Source: JAICMB01 sp035295125 (GTDB lineage: Bacteria > Acidobacteriota > Terriglobia > Bryobacterales > Bryobacteraceae). From it: 64,000 nucleotides of DNA. Under the pieces are notes generated by a model. The model was not told the DNA's origin and searched no databases. It saw only the letters and a list, made by a program, of their open reading frames with translations. The stretch lies in contig DATGJP010000117.1 of NCBI GenBank assembly GCA_035295125.1, forward strand, positions 4,372-68,371, written 5' to 3'. The position numbers were made by a program, and so were the translations under genes. Positions 1 to 7,872 of this stretch are shown here, piece by piece (positions within the stretch are counted from its first letter, which is position 1; every line of letters begins with the position of its first letter).

Positions 1-496
1 CTCCAGGCTGGTAGATCAACGGCAATTGAGAGAGCCTCATTATCCAGTCATCGGGCGCAACGTGGCTGTCAATGTCGCCGCCGAGCGCCTCCCGGTACGC
101 CTGCGAGATCGGCCCGCGATGAAAAGACCCATACGTCAGGCCCGCCCGATGCGTTAAGAGATCTTCGAACGTAATGAGCCGTTCCGCGAGATCTGTTTCG
201 TCCAGTGGTCCGCCAGGAGACCGGAGCACGCGCATCCGCGAAAACTCCGGCGCATACCGAGTAATCGGGTCGCTGAGCGCAATACTACCCTCATCCACCA
301 ACATGAGTGCCGCGACGGAAGTGATCGGCTTCGTCATCGAGGCGATTCTGAAGATGGTGTCGCGCTCGACCGGCAACTTGCGTTCGATATCGCGCCAACC
401 GAAGCAAGTCGTCCGGGCCGCTCCATTCTTCCAGACCAGGGTTGCGGCTCCTGCAAGCTGCCCCGAATCCACAATCTGCTGCAAGGTATCCCTCAT
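1..496 (-). CDS. Serine hydrolase, beta-lactamase class C / esterase family (3' end beyond window)
   Basis: Read from an ATG at 496, the complement gives 165 codons with no stop before the window edge, so the C-terminus is missing. The protein starts MRDTLQQIVDSGQLAGAA and carries an SMTK motif at residues 53-56, the SxxK nucleophile/base pair of class C beta-lactamases and related esterases, followed by a LLTHRAGLTYG segment typical of the same family. No signal peptide is visible, so it is more likely a cytoplasmic esterase or transesterase-like hydrolase than a secreted beta-lactamase. It is divergent from the TetR gene at 540 across 43 bp, which suggests TetR controls it. Family call is firm; substrate is unknown. 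Confidence 0.85.
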   Translation of the reverse strand, partial: MRDTLQQIVDSGQLAGAATLVWKNGAARTTCFGWRDIERKLPVERDTIFRIASMTKPITSVAALMLVDEGSIALSDPITRYAPEFSRMRVLRSPGGPLDETDLAERLITFEDLLTHRAGLTYGSFHRGPISQAYREALGGDIDSHVAPDDWIMRLSQLPLIYQPG

Positions 497-539
497 AATA
501 TAGGTTTACTATAAAATAATATTGTTATAAAATCAACCA
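497..539. promoter_or_regulatory. AT-rich divergent promoter region between serine hydrolase and TetR gene
   Basis: This 43-bp gap is strikingly AT-rich against its GC-rich surroundings and must hold both promoters. TATAA at 510-514 and TTATA at 525-529 form a short inverted repeat with a 10-base spacer, a possible TetR half-site pair. The arms are only five bases and AT-rich sequence makes such matches by chance, so the operator is a guess; the shared promoter role follows from the gene layout. Confidence 0.4.
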
Positions 540-1154
540 ATGGTGGCCGAACTCGATACTCCACGTGGACAGCCCAAAGGCGACAAACGCGACCGCACTC
601 GCGCCAAGCTTCTGGAAGCGGCCCGCTCACTGATCCGAGAAAAAGGCTTCGAGCACACAACTCTGGACGCCATTGCGGAACGGGCCGGAATGACCACAGG
701 AGCAATCTATGGCAACTTCAAGAACCGCGATGAACTATTCCTTGCTCTGGGCCAGACCTATTGGGCCCCGATCAAGCCGAACGTGAGACCTCAAGCAACG
801 TTTCCCGAAATCATGCGTTCCCTTGCCGACGCCACGCTCGCCGTGATGCCGGACCGCAATGCGGCCGCAGTCGGTCGCCTCACGGGTATGTCCTATGCGC
901 TCACGCATGAGGAGTTTCGGGCCAAGGTGACCGAGTTCACGGCTCAAAGTTATGCCTTCGGAGAGGAATGGCTTCGCTCTGTCACCAGAGAAGAAGATCT
1001 CCCCATGCCTGCCGGCCAGCTTGTGCGCGTCATACATGCCTTAAGCGAAGGCCTCGTCTTCCAAAGGCTGCTCACGCCGGAACTGATGCCCGACGAGGTC
1101 TTCCGTGCGGCGTTCGCCGCGCTGGCGGGAGGCGGCAAACACCCAGCGCAGTGA
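540..1154 (+). CDS. TetR/AcrR family transcriptional regulator
   Basis: A 204-residue protein of normal TetR length. The N-terminal helix-turn-helix is clear at about residues 20-65: TRAKLLEAARSLIREKGF, then TTLDAIAERAGMTTGAIYGNF and KNRDELFLAL, the family signature. The remaining helical part is the ligand and dimer domain and gives no hint of the inducer. The ATG at 540 lies at the edge of the AT-rich spacer. It is divergent from the serine hydrolase gene, the usual layout when a TetR protein represses its neighbour and itself; that control is inferred. Confidence 0.93.
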   Translation: MVAELDTPRGQPKGDKRDRTRAKLLEAARSLIREKGFEHTTLDAIAERAGMTTGAIYGNFKNRDELFLALGQTYWAPIKPNVRPQATFPEIMRSLADATLAVMPDRNAAAVGRLTGMSYALTHEEFRAKVTEFTAQSYAFGEEWLRSVTREEDLPMPAGQLVRVIHALSEGLVFQRLLTPELMPDEVFRAAFAALAGGGKHPAQ

Positions 1155-1182
1155 GTTTCTTGGTTCGTGCACCTGATGTCGG

Positions 1183-1218
1183 GCAGGTTTGAAACCTGCG
1201 GCGGGTTTGAAACCCGCC
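1183..1218. repeat. Two adjacent palindromes between convergent genes
   Basis: GCAGGTTT-G-AAACCTGC at 1183-1199 is followed directly by GGCGGGTTT-G-AAACCCGCC at 1200-1218. Each is a perfect palindrome around a single G. They sit between the convergent tetR and TPR genes and could act as a two-way terminator. They resemble the GC-rich palindromic elements found at other gene ends in this window. Confidence 0.8.
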
Positions 1219-1266
1219 TGACAACCACCGCTAACAAACCGGTGCGAGTGATCTGTGAATCGACCT

Positions 1267-2283
1267 TTATGGAGTCGGACGAGGCGAGACCTTAATAAGC
1301 GGTTCCGCTTCCTGTTGCTGCGCCAACTGCTTGACCTTGTCAAACTCCGCCTGCGCTTCATCCGCGCGATGGAGAGAAAGAAGAAGCCTGCCGAGGCGGT
1401 AATGCGCATCGGGTTTCGTAGGATCCATGCGAATCGCTTCGCGAAGGTGCTTCGCGGCCGCGTCCGGATCCTTGAGCAGTATTCCGAGGTCAAGATGGGC
1501 CAACCGAATGCCGGAGTCCATTTCCAGCGCCTGCCCCAAATGCTTTTCGGCCTCCGCGTTGTGCTCGGCGTGCATTTCCGAGTCCCCGAGATAACTCAGT
1601 GCCTGAGGATGACGCGGCTGCTTTTCGATCTCGGCCTGGAATTCGCGCGCAGCTTCGTCGTAGCGCTTCTGCTTCCAGTACATGTATCCCAGGCCGAAAT
1701 GCACCTCGGGCTCGTTCGGCGACGCTTTGACCGCGGCCTCAAACTCGCGCGTGGCATCGGCCTGCTGGTTCGCGGCGTCAAGCACCTCGCCGAGCAGCAT
1801 GTGAACCGGTCCGGATTCGGGGTTCTTGGCCAACAACAACCGGAACTCGTCGATGGCAGCTTGATACTGTCCCGACCACAAGTAGCTTTGCGCGAGCCTG
1901 AAGCGCAATTCGATATTGTCGGGCTGCTGTTTTACGGCGCGGCCGAGTTGCACCGCGGCGGCATCGAACTTTCGGCACGCGTAATCGCTCATGCCAAGCA
2001 GAACCACGGCCTGGAAGCTCGAAGGATCTTCTTTTACTGCCTGCTCGAATTCCGGAGCAGCATCGGCGAACTTGTCGAGCTTGAAATACGCCAGGCCGAG
2101 GTTCAGGTGAATGCCGGGCAGATGGGGATCGAGCGCAATGGCGGCCTTGTAATGCGATAACGCGAGTTCGTATTTACCGTCGCGGGCCAGGGCAACGGCT
2201 GCGGCGGCCTCTTTGCCGGCTCCGGCTGTGTCGGCCGGCCATAAACACGGCGCGAGAAGGAGCAAAGTCAGGGCGCTCTTCAT
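1267..2283 (-). CDS. Secreted TPR-repeat protein
   Basis: 338 residues. It opens with a signal peptide (MKSALTLLLLAPCLWPADTAG), so it should leave the cytoplasm. The rest is a continuous run of tetratricopeptide repeats of about 34 residues with the usual A-G-Y-A-P spacing, for example HLPGIHLNLGLAYFKLDKF, DNIELRFRLAQSYLWSGQY and EPEVHFGLGYMYWKQKRY. Such solenoids bind other proteins in the periplasm or outer envelope; no enzymatic domain is present. The gene stands alone, convergent with tetR. The partner cannot be told from sequence. Confidence 0.88.
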   Translation of the reverse strand: MKSALTLLLLAPCLWPADTAGAGKEAAAAVALARDGKYELALSHYKAAIALDPHLPGIHLNLGLAYFKLDKFADAAPEFEQAVKEDPSSFQAVVLLGMSDYACRKFDAAAVQLGRAVKQQPDNIELRFRLAQSYLWSGQYQAAIDEFRLLLAKNPESGPVHMLLGEVLDAANQQADATREFEAAVKASPNEPEVHFGLGYMYWKQKRYDEAAREFQAEIEKQPRHPQALSYLGDSEMHAEHNAEAEKHLGQALEMDSGIRLAHLDLGILLKDPDAAAKHLREAIRMDPTKPDAHYRLGRLLLSLHRADEAQAEFDKVKQLAQQQEAEPLIKVSPRPTP

Positions 2284-2470
2284 ACGGCTGGGATGCCGAT
2301 CTCATGGTAGCGCGGACGTTCCTAACACCTGAAACCGGGGGTTTGGTGGACTGTTGAGGTCTGGAAACCGCTTCCTGACGTGCCGCCGTGGTGTTGGACC
2401 GAAAAATACCCTGGAAAAACGCATTTTTCTTGCGTACCGGGCTTTACAACGGCAAATCGGTCTCGTATGA

Positions 2471-2500
2471 TTGAGTTGCAACAATTCCGAGCGGTTATGT
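2471..2500 (+). promoter_or_regulatory. Candidate sigma-70 promoter of the HU gene
   Basis: TTGAGT at 2471-2476 and TTATGT at 2495-2500 are separated by 18 bases and lie about 65 bases upstream of the HU start. The match to TTGACA/TATAAT is moderate. The 2284-2564 gap between the TPR gene and HU shows no other gene. Confidence 0.3.
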
Positions 2501-2564
2501 TTGATCGCAACGGTGTGCAGACAGGCGAACCCGCAGGAAGAGAATGGACAACTAAGGAGAAGAG

Positions 2565-2867
2565 ATGGCAGCTACAAAGATGACGCAGTCCCAAATCGTG
2601 AAGGAACTCGCCGGCTCCGCCGGGGTGAGCACCAAAATTTCGAAACAGTTCATGACGGGCCTGGCCGACCTGGCAGTGCGCGAAACCAAAAAGAACGGCA
2701 TGTTTATCATCCCCGGCATCGGCCGCCTGGTCCGCGTGGAACGCAAAGCACGCATGGGCCGCAACCCCGCCACCGGTGAAGCAATCAAGATCCCTGCAAA
2801 GAAAGTGGTAAAGTTCCGCGTCGCCAAGGCCGTAAAGGACGCGATCGTACCGCCGAAGAAGAAATAA
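2565..2867 (+). CDS. HU/IHF-family nucleoid DNA-binding protein
   Basis: 100 residues, matching HU length plus a short lysine tail. The N-terminal helices (TQSQIVKELAGSAGVSTK) and the beta-arm region with the conserved RxGRNPxTGE element (MGRNPATGEAIKIPAKK) identify a histone-like protein that bends DNA and compacts the nucleoid. A strong ribosome site (AAGGAGA at 2554-2560) precedes the ATG at 2565, fixing that start. A strong hairpin terminator follows at once, so it is a single-gene transcript and probably highly expressed. HU versus IHF subtype cannot be settled by eye. Confidence 0.93.
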   Translation: MAATKMTQSQIVKELAGSAGVSTKISKQFMTGLADLAVRETKKNGMFIIPGIGRLVRVERKARMGRNPATGEAIKIPAKKVVKFRVAKAVKDAIVPPKKK

Positions 2868-2900
2868 CGCCCGGCGAACCAAAGCTTACCGTCTTAAACA

Positions 2901-2936
2901 AAAACCCCGCGATGTACGTCGCGGGGTTTTGTTTTT
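2901..2936 (+). terminator. Rho-independent terminator of the HU gene
   Basis: AAAACCCCGCGA (2901-2912) pairs perfectly with TCGCGGGGTTTT (2919-2930) around a six-base loop, followed by GTTTTT. The A-tract on the left makes it able to act for the minus-strand tatA transcript as well. Confidence 0.93.
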
Positions 2937-2996
2937 ACTTCGTAAACCGGAAAGCAGATCGTAGCAGGCTCAAGTTGCGGGCCTACCCGGAAGCCC

Positions 2997-3164
2997 TTAT
3001 GCTTGCTTCTTTTCGTCGCCTTCGCCCTCTTTCAGGGCTGATTTGAAGTTCTTGATGCCTTCCCCAATTCCTTTCGCCAATTCCGGAATCTTCTTGCCAC
3101 CGAACAGTAGCGCGGCGACGATCAGAATGACGATTAACTCGGGAAGACCAATGGACCTAAGCAT
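2997..3164 (-). CDS. tatA: Twin-arginine translocase subunit TatA/TatE
   Basis: 55 residues starting MLRSIGLPELIVILIVAALL, then FGGKKIPELAKGIGEGIKNF and an acidic/lysine tail. This is the full TatA pattern: one N-terminal membrane helix, the FG hinge, and an amphipathic helix. TatA oligomers form the pore through which folded Tat substrates cross the membrane. The ATG at 3164 is chosen over a longer reading because AAGGAGG lies just upstream (complement of 3168-3175). No tatB or tatC is adjacent, so it is an orphan tatA; four proteins in this window carry Tat-like signals. Confidence 0.93.
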   Translation of the reverse strand: MLRSIGLPELIVILIVAALLFGGKKIPELAKGIGEGIKNFKSALKEGEGDEKKQA

Positions 3165-3246
3165 ACGGCCTCCTTGTAAGCTACACTTCCATTGTACGAG
3201 ACGGTTTTCCGGCCCGTCAATCCAGCAAAGCAACTTTTCCCCGCAA

Positions 3247-3405
3247 ATGCCTAAAAGCACGAGGTTTGATCAAAGAAAGGGAGTTCGCAAGCTGGCACGC
3301 GAGCGAGTCGGTACAGTGCCTCCCTCGCATCCCATTGAACCTAAGACCCGTCGCAAGAAGCCAAAACATAAGAAAGAATTGTTAGACGCCCAGACTGGCG
3401 CCTGA
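3247..3405 (+). CDS. Small, very basic protein of unknown function
   Basis: 52 residues from the ATG at 3247: MPKSTRFDQRKGVRKLARER, then VGTVPPSHPIEPK and a lysine-rich RRKKPKHKKELLD stretch. The composition is that of a nucleic-acid- or ribosome-binding protein rather than of a random reading frame, and the frame is divergent from tatA across 82 bp. I do not recognise a family with confidence. No obvious ribosome site is seen before the ATG, so the start or even the gene could be wrong. Confidence 0.5.
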   Translation: MPKSTRFDQRKGVRKLARERVGTVPPSHPIEPKTRRKKPKHKKELLDAQTGA

Positions 3406-3420
3406 CACTTACTACGCAAC

Positions 3421-3453
3421 TGTGGAAGTGTGAAGCCGGCGGTTTCGCCCGCC
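3421..3453. repeat. Dispersed palindromic element
   Basis: TGTGGAAGTGTGAAG runs into GGCGG-TTTCGC-CCGCC (3438-3453). It belongs to the family of elements combining a TGTGGAAGGGTGAAG-like stretch with a GC hairpin that recurs at gene ends in this window. It lies in the gap before the 3' end of the hydrolase at 3558. Confidence 0.65.
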
Positions 3454-3557
3454 TTTTGGAAGCACACACCAGATCCGAACCCTCTGCAAGAGTTCCCAGG
3501 GTTACCTGAAGATGCCGGCCTGGTGCTGGCGTTCTGGTCCCTGGCAGCAATCACTTC

Positions 3558-4622
3558 TCACTTCAGAAATGCCGAGATGTTCTCGTTCAGAAATTTGCCG
3601 TCCGCCGGATTGCTGGCTGCGCCTGCCGTATGCCCCCATAGCGACGGGATGGGCTTGAACGTCACGCCCGGAATGAAAGCCTCCTCGTAGCGCGCGTCGC
3701 CGATGGGGAAGTAGAGGTCCGTTTCGGATGGCATATAGAGAAACGGCTTCTTGATTGATCGCAGCGCGCGCTCCACATCGCCGTTGAAGCCCGGCGTCGC
3801 CCCGACATCGTGTTTCTCCCAGGTCCGCATCTGGAGAATCAGGTCGTTCGCGTCCGCGCCGTCGATGAAGTGCTTCCGGCGATACTCGATGTACTGGTCA
3901 AAAGGCATGCCCTTGGCGGACGCCTTCCAGTAATCGTGGCGCCACCATTCCTGCGAGTAGAGCCACCCCAGCCACACCGCGCCAAACGCCTCCAGACCCT
4001 TCGCCGGTGGATGGGTGTAGTTGCCGTTATCAAATACCGGATCGGCGGCGATCGCGGCGATCTGACCTTCCAGGCGCACGATGCCGTGCGGATACGTCTT
4101 TGCGGTGCCCGATGTCGCGACGAAGTGATCGGCGAATTCCGGATAGCTGACGGCCCATTGAAAGGCTTGCTGCGCGCCCATCGAGAAACCAATGACGGCG
4201 CGCAGGTGCGTAACTTTGAGTTCCTCGGTCAGCAACCGATGTACCGCTTCGACGTTGTCTCGAATGGTCATCACCGGGAAACGAGGGCCGTGATAAGGCT
4301 CCGGCGTGTTGCTGGGGGATGAGGACCGTCCGTTGCCGAAGAGCTCCGTCGTAACGAGAAAGAGCTGTGTGAAATCGAGGGCGCGGCCGTTTCCTATGAG
4401 CCATTCGTAGCCGTGAAAATTCGCCATGTAATGCGACGGCATTAGGATCGCGTTATCCCTGGCGGCGTTGAGGTGACCGTAGGTTCCGTAGACGATGTGC
4501 GCCTCGGGCAATGTAACGCCGCTCTCGGTGTGAAAATTCCTGATCACGAATTCATGGCGTTCGGGGGCCTCCTGGGCAACCGCCGCCTGCAATGCAAACA
4601 GCACTACACAGAGTGTCTTCAT
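3558..4622 (-). CDS. Exported alpha/beta hydrolase, homoserine O-acetyltransferase (MetX)-like
   Basis: 354 residues with a signal peptide (MKTLCVVLFALQAAVAQ). The body follows the MetX-like fold: VYGTYGHLNAARDNAILMP, a nucleophile elbow GFSMGA near residue 145, an aspartate in ETDLYFP and a catalytic histidine in WGHTAG near the end. MetX enzymes move acetyl groups in methionine synthesis inside the cell; an exported copy with no met genes nearby is more likely a secreted esterase or acyltransferase of that clan. It is a single gene, with its start region facing the sigma factor gene at 4706. Confidence 0.85.
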   Translation of the reverse strand: MKTLCVVLFALQAAVAQEAPERHEFVIRNFHTESGVTLPEAHIVYGTYGHLNAARDNAILMPSHYMANFHGYEWLIGNGRALDFTQLFLVTTELFGNGRSSSPSNTPEPYHGPRFPVMTIRDNVEAVHRLLTEELKVTHLRAVIGFSMGAQQAFQWAVSYPEFADHFVATSGTAKTYPHGIVRLEGQIAAIAADPVFDNGNYTHPPAKGLEAFGAVWLGWLYSQEWWRHDYWKASAKGMPFDQYIEYRRKHFIDGADANDLILQMRTWEKHDVGATPGFNGDVERALRSIKKPFLYMPSETDLYFPIGDARYEEAFIPGVTFKPIPSLWGHTAGAASNPADGKFLNENISAFLK

Positions 4623-4705
4623 CGTTTACGCTCGATTATCGCAAACCGCCGCCGGGTGTAAGAAAGACCGCTCGCCGAGCGACTGTTTATATTGAAAGCC
4701 GATGA

Positions 4706-5227
4706 ATGAAAGATAACGACGAGCTGTACCGTGAGGCGGCTGAGGCGTGCGGCGCGGCTCTGCGGCGGCTCGTGAAAGGTTATGAGGCCGACCCGGAACG
4801 GCGGCGCGACCTGCTTCAGGAGATTCACATCGAACTCTGGCGCAGCCTACGGCTGTTCGACGGGCGCTGCAGCTTGCGAACGTGGGTGTATCGCGTGGCT
4901 CACAATGTGGCGGCGACGCATATCATTCGAATGCGGCGCGCGTCGGCCCGGCTGATCGACCTCGACGCGCTGGAACAGGAGCCCGGATTTGTCGATGGCG
5001 AGACACGCGCCAATCAGCAGTATGCGGTTTCGAGAATGCTGGCGCAGATTCATCGCTTGAGGCCGCTCGACCGCCAGGTCATCTTACTCTATCTCGAAGG
5101 GGAGCCAGCGGCGGCGATTGCCGAGGTGACGGGACTCTCGGCCTCACATGTAGCTACCAGGATTCACCGCATTAAGAAGCTGCTGCATCGGCTATGCGGG
5201 GAAGGAGCGGGCGATGTCAGAGGATGA
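4706..5227 (+). CDS. ECF-type RNA polymerase sigma factor
   Basis: 173 residues. Region 2 is seen in DLLQEIHIELWRSLRLFDG and SLRTWVYRVAHNVAATH, and region 4 in LRPLDRQVILLYLEGEP followed by the helix-turn-helix IAEVTGLSASHVATRIHRIK. There is no region 1 or 3, as expected of the extracytoplasmic-function group. Its last bases overlap the next gene by 14 bp, so the two are translated together and probably form a sigma/regulator pair. The promoter it recognises cannot be read from this window. Confidence 0.92.
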   Translation: MKDNDELYREAAEACGAALRRLVKGYEADPERRRDLLQEIHIELWRSLRLFDGRCSLRTWVYRVAHNVAATHIIRMRRASARLIDLDALEQEPGFVDGETRANQQYAVSRMLAQIHRLRPLDRQVILLYLEGEPAAAIAEVTGLSASHVATRIHRIKKLLHRLCGEGAGDVRG

Positions 5228-5738
5228 GTCAATTCAGGACGCATGGAAATCTCAGGAGGAAGAAGCGATGGAATTCACGAACAGCGAAGTGCGCGCGGGC
5301 GTGCGCAAGTACGAGCGGGAGGGCCTCATCCTCTATTGGGCCGTCTGGGCCTTAATTCCAGTCTTTCTAGGCGTGTTCATCCTGAACGCGGTGCGAATTC
5401 GGGAGCCCTTCCTGCTGACCGCCAGCGGCCTTTCGGTTCTTACGTTCTGCTGCATGGCGTGGCCCCTGCTTCGTACAGGACCGCGGAGAACGTCGCCGAC
5501 AGAGCCCGGCGTCGACTACCTGCGCCGCGTATTTGAAGGCAAAATTCAGGGCATGCGCTGGATCCGTCAGTGCATGCTACTGCTGATTCCAGCCGTCGCC
5601 GCGGCTTGGTGGGGCCGGGGTGCGGCGCGGGCAAACCCTGTGCCATTCATCGTCCTTAGCGTGTTCGTCGCGTTCTGCTGGTTTGCGTTTTGGCACGAAG
5701 GACGGCGCTTCGAACGTGAGCTCCAAAAGCTCGGGTAA
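5214..5738 (+). CDS. Four-helix membrane protein coupled to the ECF sigma factor
   Basis: 174 residues: a charged cytoplasmic head of about 35 residues (MSEDESIQDAWKSQEEEAME), then membrane segments at roughly 38-58, 68-88, 118-135 and 143-160. It overlaps the sigma gene by 14 bp. In the ECF layout the second gene is often the anti-sigma factor, and the hydrophilic head before the membrane helices would fit that job. However, no zinc-binding HxxxCxxC motif is visible, so it may be an accessory membrane protein of another kind. The link to the sigma factor rests on position alone. Confidence 0.75.
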   Translation: MSEDESIQDAWKSQEEEAMEFTNSEVRAGVRKYEREGLILYWAVWALIPVFLGVFILNAVRIREPFLLTASGLSVLTFCCMAWPLLRTGPRRTSPTEPGVDYLRRVFEGKIQGMRWIRQCMLLLIPAVAAAWWGRGAARANPVPFIVLSVFVAFCWFAFWHEGRRFERELQKLG

Positions 5739-5768
5739 TGGCGCAAGCCGATGGTATAGTTGTCGTTG

Positions 5769-6347
5769 ATGAACGGACCGGACGACCCGATCCTTGACGC
5801 ATTCCATGAAACCGGCGCATACCTGCGCGGCCACTTCCGCCTGACGAGCGGCCTGCACAGTCCCGAGTATTTGCAGTGTGCGCTGGTCCTGCAGCATCCC
5901 AAATATGCGGAGCGATTCGGACAGTTGCTGGCGTCGGAGCTCGTCCGGGCAGAAAAAATCGACGTGGTAGTGGCGCCGGCTATGGGCGGCCTGATCATCG
6001 GGCACGAGGTCGCCCGGGCGCTCGGCACGCGCTTTATTTTTACCGAACGCGATGCCGCGCGAGTCATGACATTGCGGCGCGGGTTCGCCATCGAGCCGGG
6101 CGAATCGGCTGTGGTCATTGAAGACGTCATCACGACGGGCGGCAGTTCGCGCGAGGTAGTTGACATCCTCAAAGCCGCCGGGGCTCATGTGGTCGGAGCA
6201 GGGTCAATTATCGATCGCAGCGGCGGCGAGGCAGACCTGGGGGTTCGGCGTGTGGCTCTTAAGACCATGCACGTTGTCGCCTATGAGCCCGACAAATGCC
6301 CCATGTGCGCCGCTGGAGAGCCCGGCGTCAAACCCGGATCGCGTTGA
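5769..6347 (+). CDS. pyrE: Orotate phosphoribosyltransferase
   Basis: 192 residues from the ATG at 5769 (a TTG nine bases upstream is possible). The enzyme joins orotate to PRPP to make OMP in pyrimidine synthesis. The PRPP-binding signature VVIEDVITTGGSS is near residues 115-127, and the flexible-loop lysine/arginine region (FTERDAARVMTLRRGF) precedes it. The N-terminus FRLTSGLHSPEYLQCALVLQ is the orotate site. Three bases separate it from truA, so the two share an operon. A C-terminal CPMCAAGEPG tail with a CxxC pair is present. Confidence 0.95.
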   Translation: MNGPDDPILDAFHETGAYLRGHFRLTSGLHSPEYLQCALVLQHPKYAERFGQLLASELVRAEKIDVVVAPAMGGLIIGHEVARALGTRFIFTERDAARVMTLRRGFAIEPGESAVVIEDVITTGGSSREVVDILKAAGAHVVGAGSIIDRSGGEADLGVRRVALKTMHVVAYEPDKCPMCAAGEPGVKPGSR

Positions 6348-6350
6348 CCC

Positions 6351-7094
6351 GTGCGCCGGATCAAAATCACGCTTGCCTACGACGGCAGCGACTTCCATGG
6401 ATGGCAGCTTCAGCCGGGATTGCCAACGATTCAGGCCACCCTGGAGGAAGTCGTCTCGTCGATCGAGGGCAGACCGGTGCATGTCGCCGGGTCGGGACGT
6501 ACTGATGCCGGGGTTCACGCGCTGGCGCAGGTGGCGGCGTTTTCGATCGACAACCCAATCCCAACGATGAATCTGCGAAAGGCCATGAACCGGCTGCTTC
6601 CGTGGTCGATTCGCGTGAACAGCGTCGAGGAGGTCGCGCACGACTTCCACCCGCGATTTCAGGCCAAAGCAAAGACCTACGAATACCGGATCTGGCGGCC
6701 CGAGGTGTGCCCGCCGTTCGAACACCGCTACGTGCATCACCACCCGTATCCGTTGAACGTCGCGTGGATGATTGCAGCCGCGCCGCTGCTCGAAGGCGAG
6801 CACGATTTCACGGCATTTGCGGCTTCGGACGACAGGGACGATCTCGGCGGCTCCAAAGTGCGCTGCGTCTTTTCATCGCGCATGACTCTTGCCGGCGACC
6901 GTCTCGTCTATCGGGTCCGAGGTAGCGGGTTTCTCAAGCACATGGTTCGCAATATCGTGGGCGTGTTGTTCGAGGTGGGTAAGGGCAACCTGGCATCCGG
7001 CGATATTACGAAGCGGCTCGAGCCCGGCTGTCTGCTCCCATGCGGTCCTGCGGTTCCGGCGCGAGGCCTGTTTCTGATTTCGGTGGAGTACTAA
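6351..7094 (+). CDS. truA: tRNA pseudouridine(38-40) synthase TruA
   Basis: 247 residues from a GTG start only three bases after pyrE. TruA converts uridines 38-40 of the tRNA anticodon arm to pseudouridine. The catalytic aspartate is in GSGRTDAGVHALAQ near residue 49. YDGSDFHGWQ at the N-terminus and GSGFLKHMVRNIVG near residue 195 are the other family hallmarks. Length is normal for TruA. Translation is probably coupled to pyrE. Confidence 0.96.
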   Translation: MRRIKITLAYDGSDFHGWQLQPGLPTIQATLEEVVSSIEGRPVHVAGSGRTDAGVHALAQVAAFSIDNPIPTMNLRKAMNRLLPWSIRVNSVEEVAHDFHPRFQAKAKTYEYRIWRPEVCPPFEHRYVHHHPYPLNVAWMIAAAPLLEGEHDFTAFAASDDRDDLGGSKVRCVFSSRMTLAGDRLVYRVRGSGFLKHMVRNIVGVLFEVGKGNLASGDITKRLEPGCLLPCGPAVPARGLFLISVEY

Positions 7095-7227
7095 AGACGC
7101 GCGTGTTGCGGGCTGTGGAAGCTCACCGAGCCGGCTAAACGAGTTGTTATACAAACTCAAAGTTTTAGCTGTCTCCAAAGGCTGGGCGAAGGCAGTACCG
7201 CTTAGTGTTGCCAGGATGAAAACAATG

Positions 7228-7295
7228 GTGAAGCAGGCGGATTCGCCTGCGGGTTCCCGGTGAGCTCCAAAAGCAGGCGAAACCGCCTGCTTCAC
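7228..7295. repeat. Large nested inverted repeat, dispersed-element family
   Basis: A 23-base arm at 7228-7250, GTGAAGCAGGCGG then ATTCGCCTGC, pairs with 7273-7295 with one mismatch. Each arm is itself a small hairpin (GCAGGCG...CGCCTGC). The stretch lies between the convergent truA and the gluconate dehydrogenase-like subunit gene and can terminate both. The 7095-7327 gap shows no gene otherwise. Confidence 0.85.
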
Positions 7296-7327
7296 CTTTC
7301 CACAGCCTGCTGGTTGGGGAGTTTTCG

Positions 7328-7870
7328 CTACGGCTTTTTCGGCGTCATATGCCAATCGCCGGTATCCGTGTCATAACCGACGAACTCGGCGAGGTAGACG
7401 TTCCCCTGGTACTCCAGCTCCTGAATCCCGATCTTCGATGTATAGTACGCGTTGACGGTGCGGCGCTTCAACTCCACGAAGAACAGCTCCGCCGGAGATT
7501 TGGGCTCCTCTTCATTTGACGCCATGGAAGTCACGACGCCGACGCGCTGCTCCGGAGTCGCCTGCAGAAATGGAAGCCCGTTCATCTTTTGCGAAAGGCT
7601 GTTCACCAATTTCAACCCTTCACGCCAACGCCGGCGAGCCTCGGCATCGTCGGTTTCAGCCAGCCGGAAATCGATGTACTCGGCACATTTTGCGGCCTTG
7701 GCGCCCGGCGAATGATCGTCGGCCGGAATGATGATTTCGGTCAACTCCTGCGCGATCGCCAACTCCGCCGGCGTGAAGAACTGATGCGTCTGAGAGAGAA
7801 CCGCTTTGGTCGCGAGGGCTGTCCCAGCGACAACCCTGAGTAGCTCGCGCCGTTGAATTTCGTCCGCCAT
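7328..7870 (-). CDS. Gluconate 2-dehydrogenase subunit 3-like protein with Tat signal
   Basis: 180 residues from the ATG at 7870, supported by AAAAGGAG upstream. The N-terminus EIQRRELLRVVAGTALATKA is a twin-arginine signal, and FTPAELAIAQELTEIIIPADD is the family's conserved core. Such small subunits accompany flavin GMC dehydrogenases, carry them through the Tat pathway, and stabilise them in the periplasm. It starts two bases after the GMC gene stops, so both are one operon. No cytochrome c subunit is seen next to the pair. Confidence 0.9.
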   Translation of the reverse strand: MADEIQRRELLRVVAGTALATKAVLSQTHQFFTPAELAIAQELTEIIIPADDHSPGAKAAKCAEYIDFRLAETDDAEARRRWREGLKLVNSLSQKMNGLPFLQATPEQRVGVVTSMASNEEEPKSPAELFFVELKRRTVNAYYTSKIGIQELEYQGNVYLAEFVGYDTDTGDWHMTPKKP

Positions 7871-7872
7871 CG

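Noticed and set aside
1255..2160. Plus-strand frame of 301 codons opposite the TPR protein
   Set aside because: The minus strand shows clear TPR repeats and a signal peptide; the plus frame does not resemble any protein.
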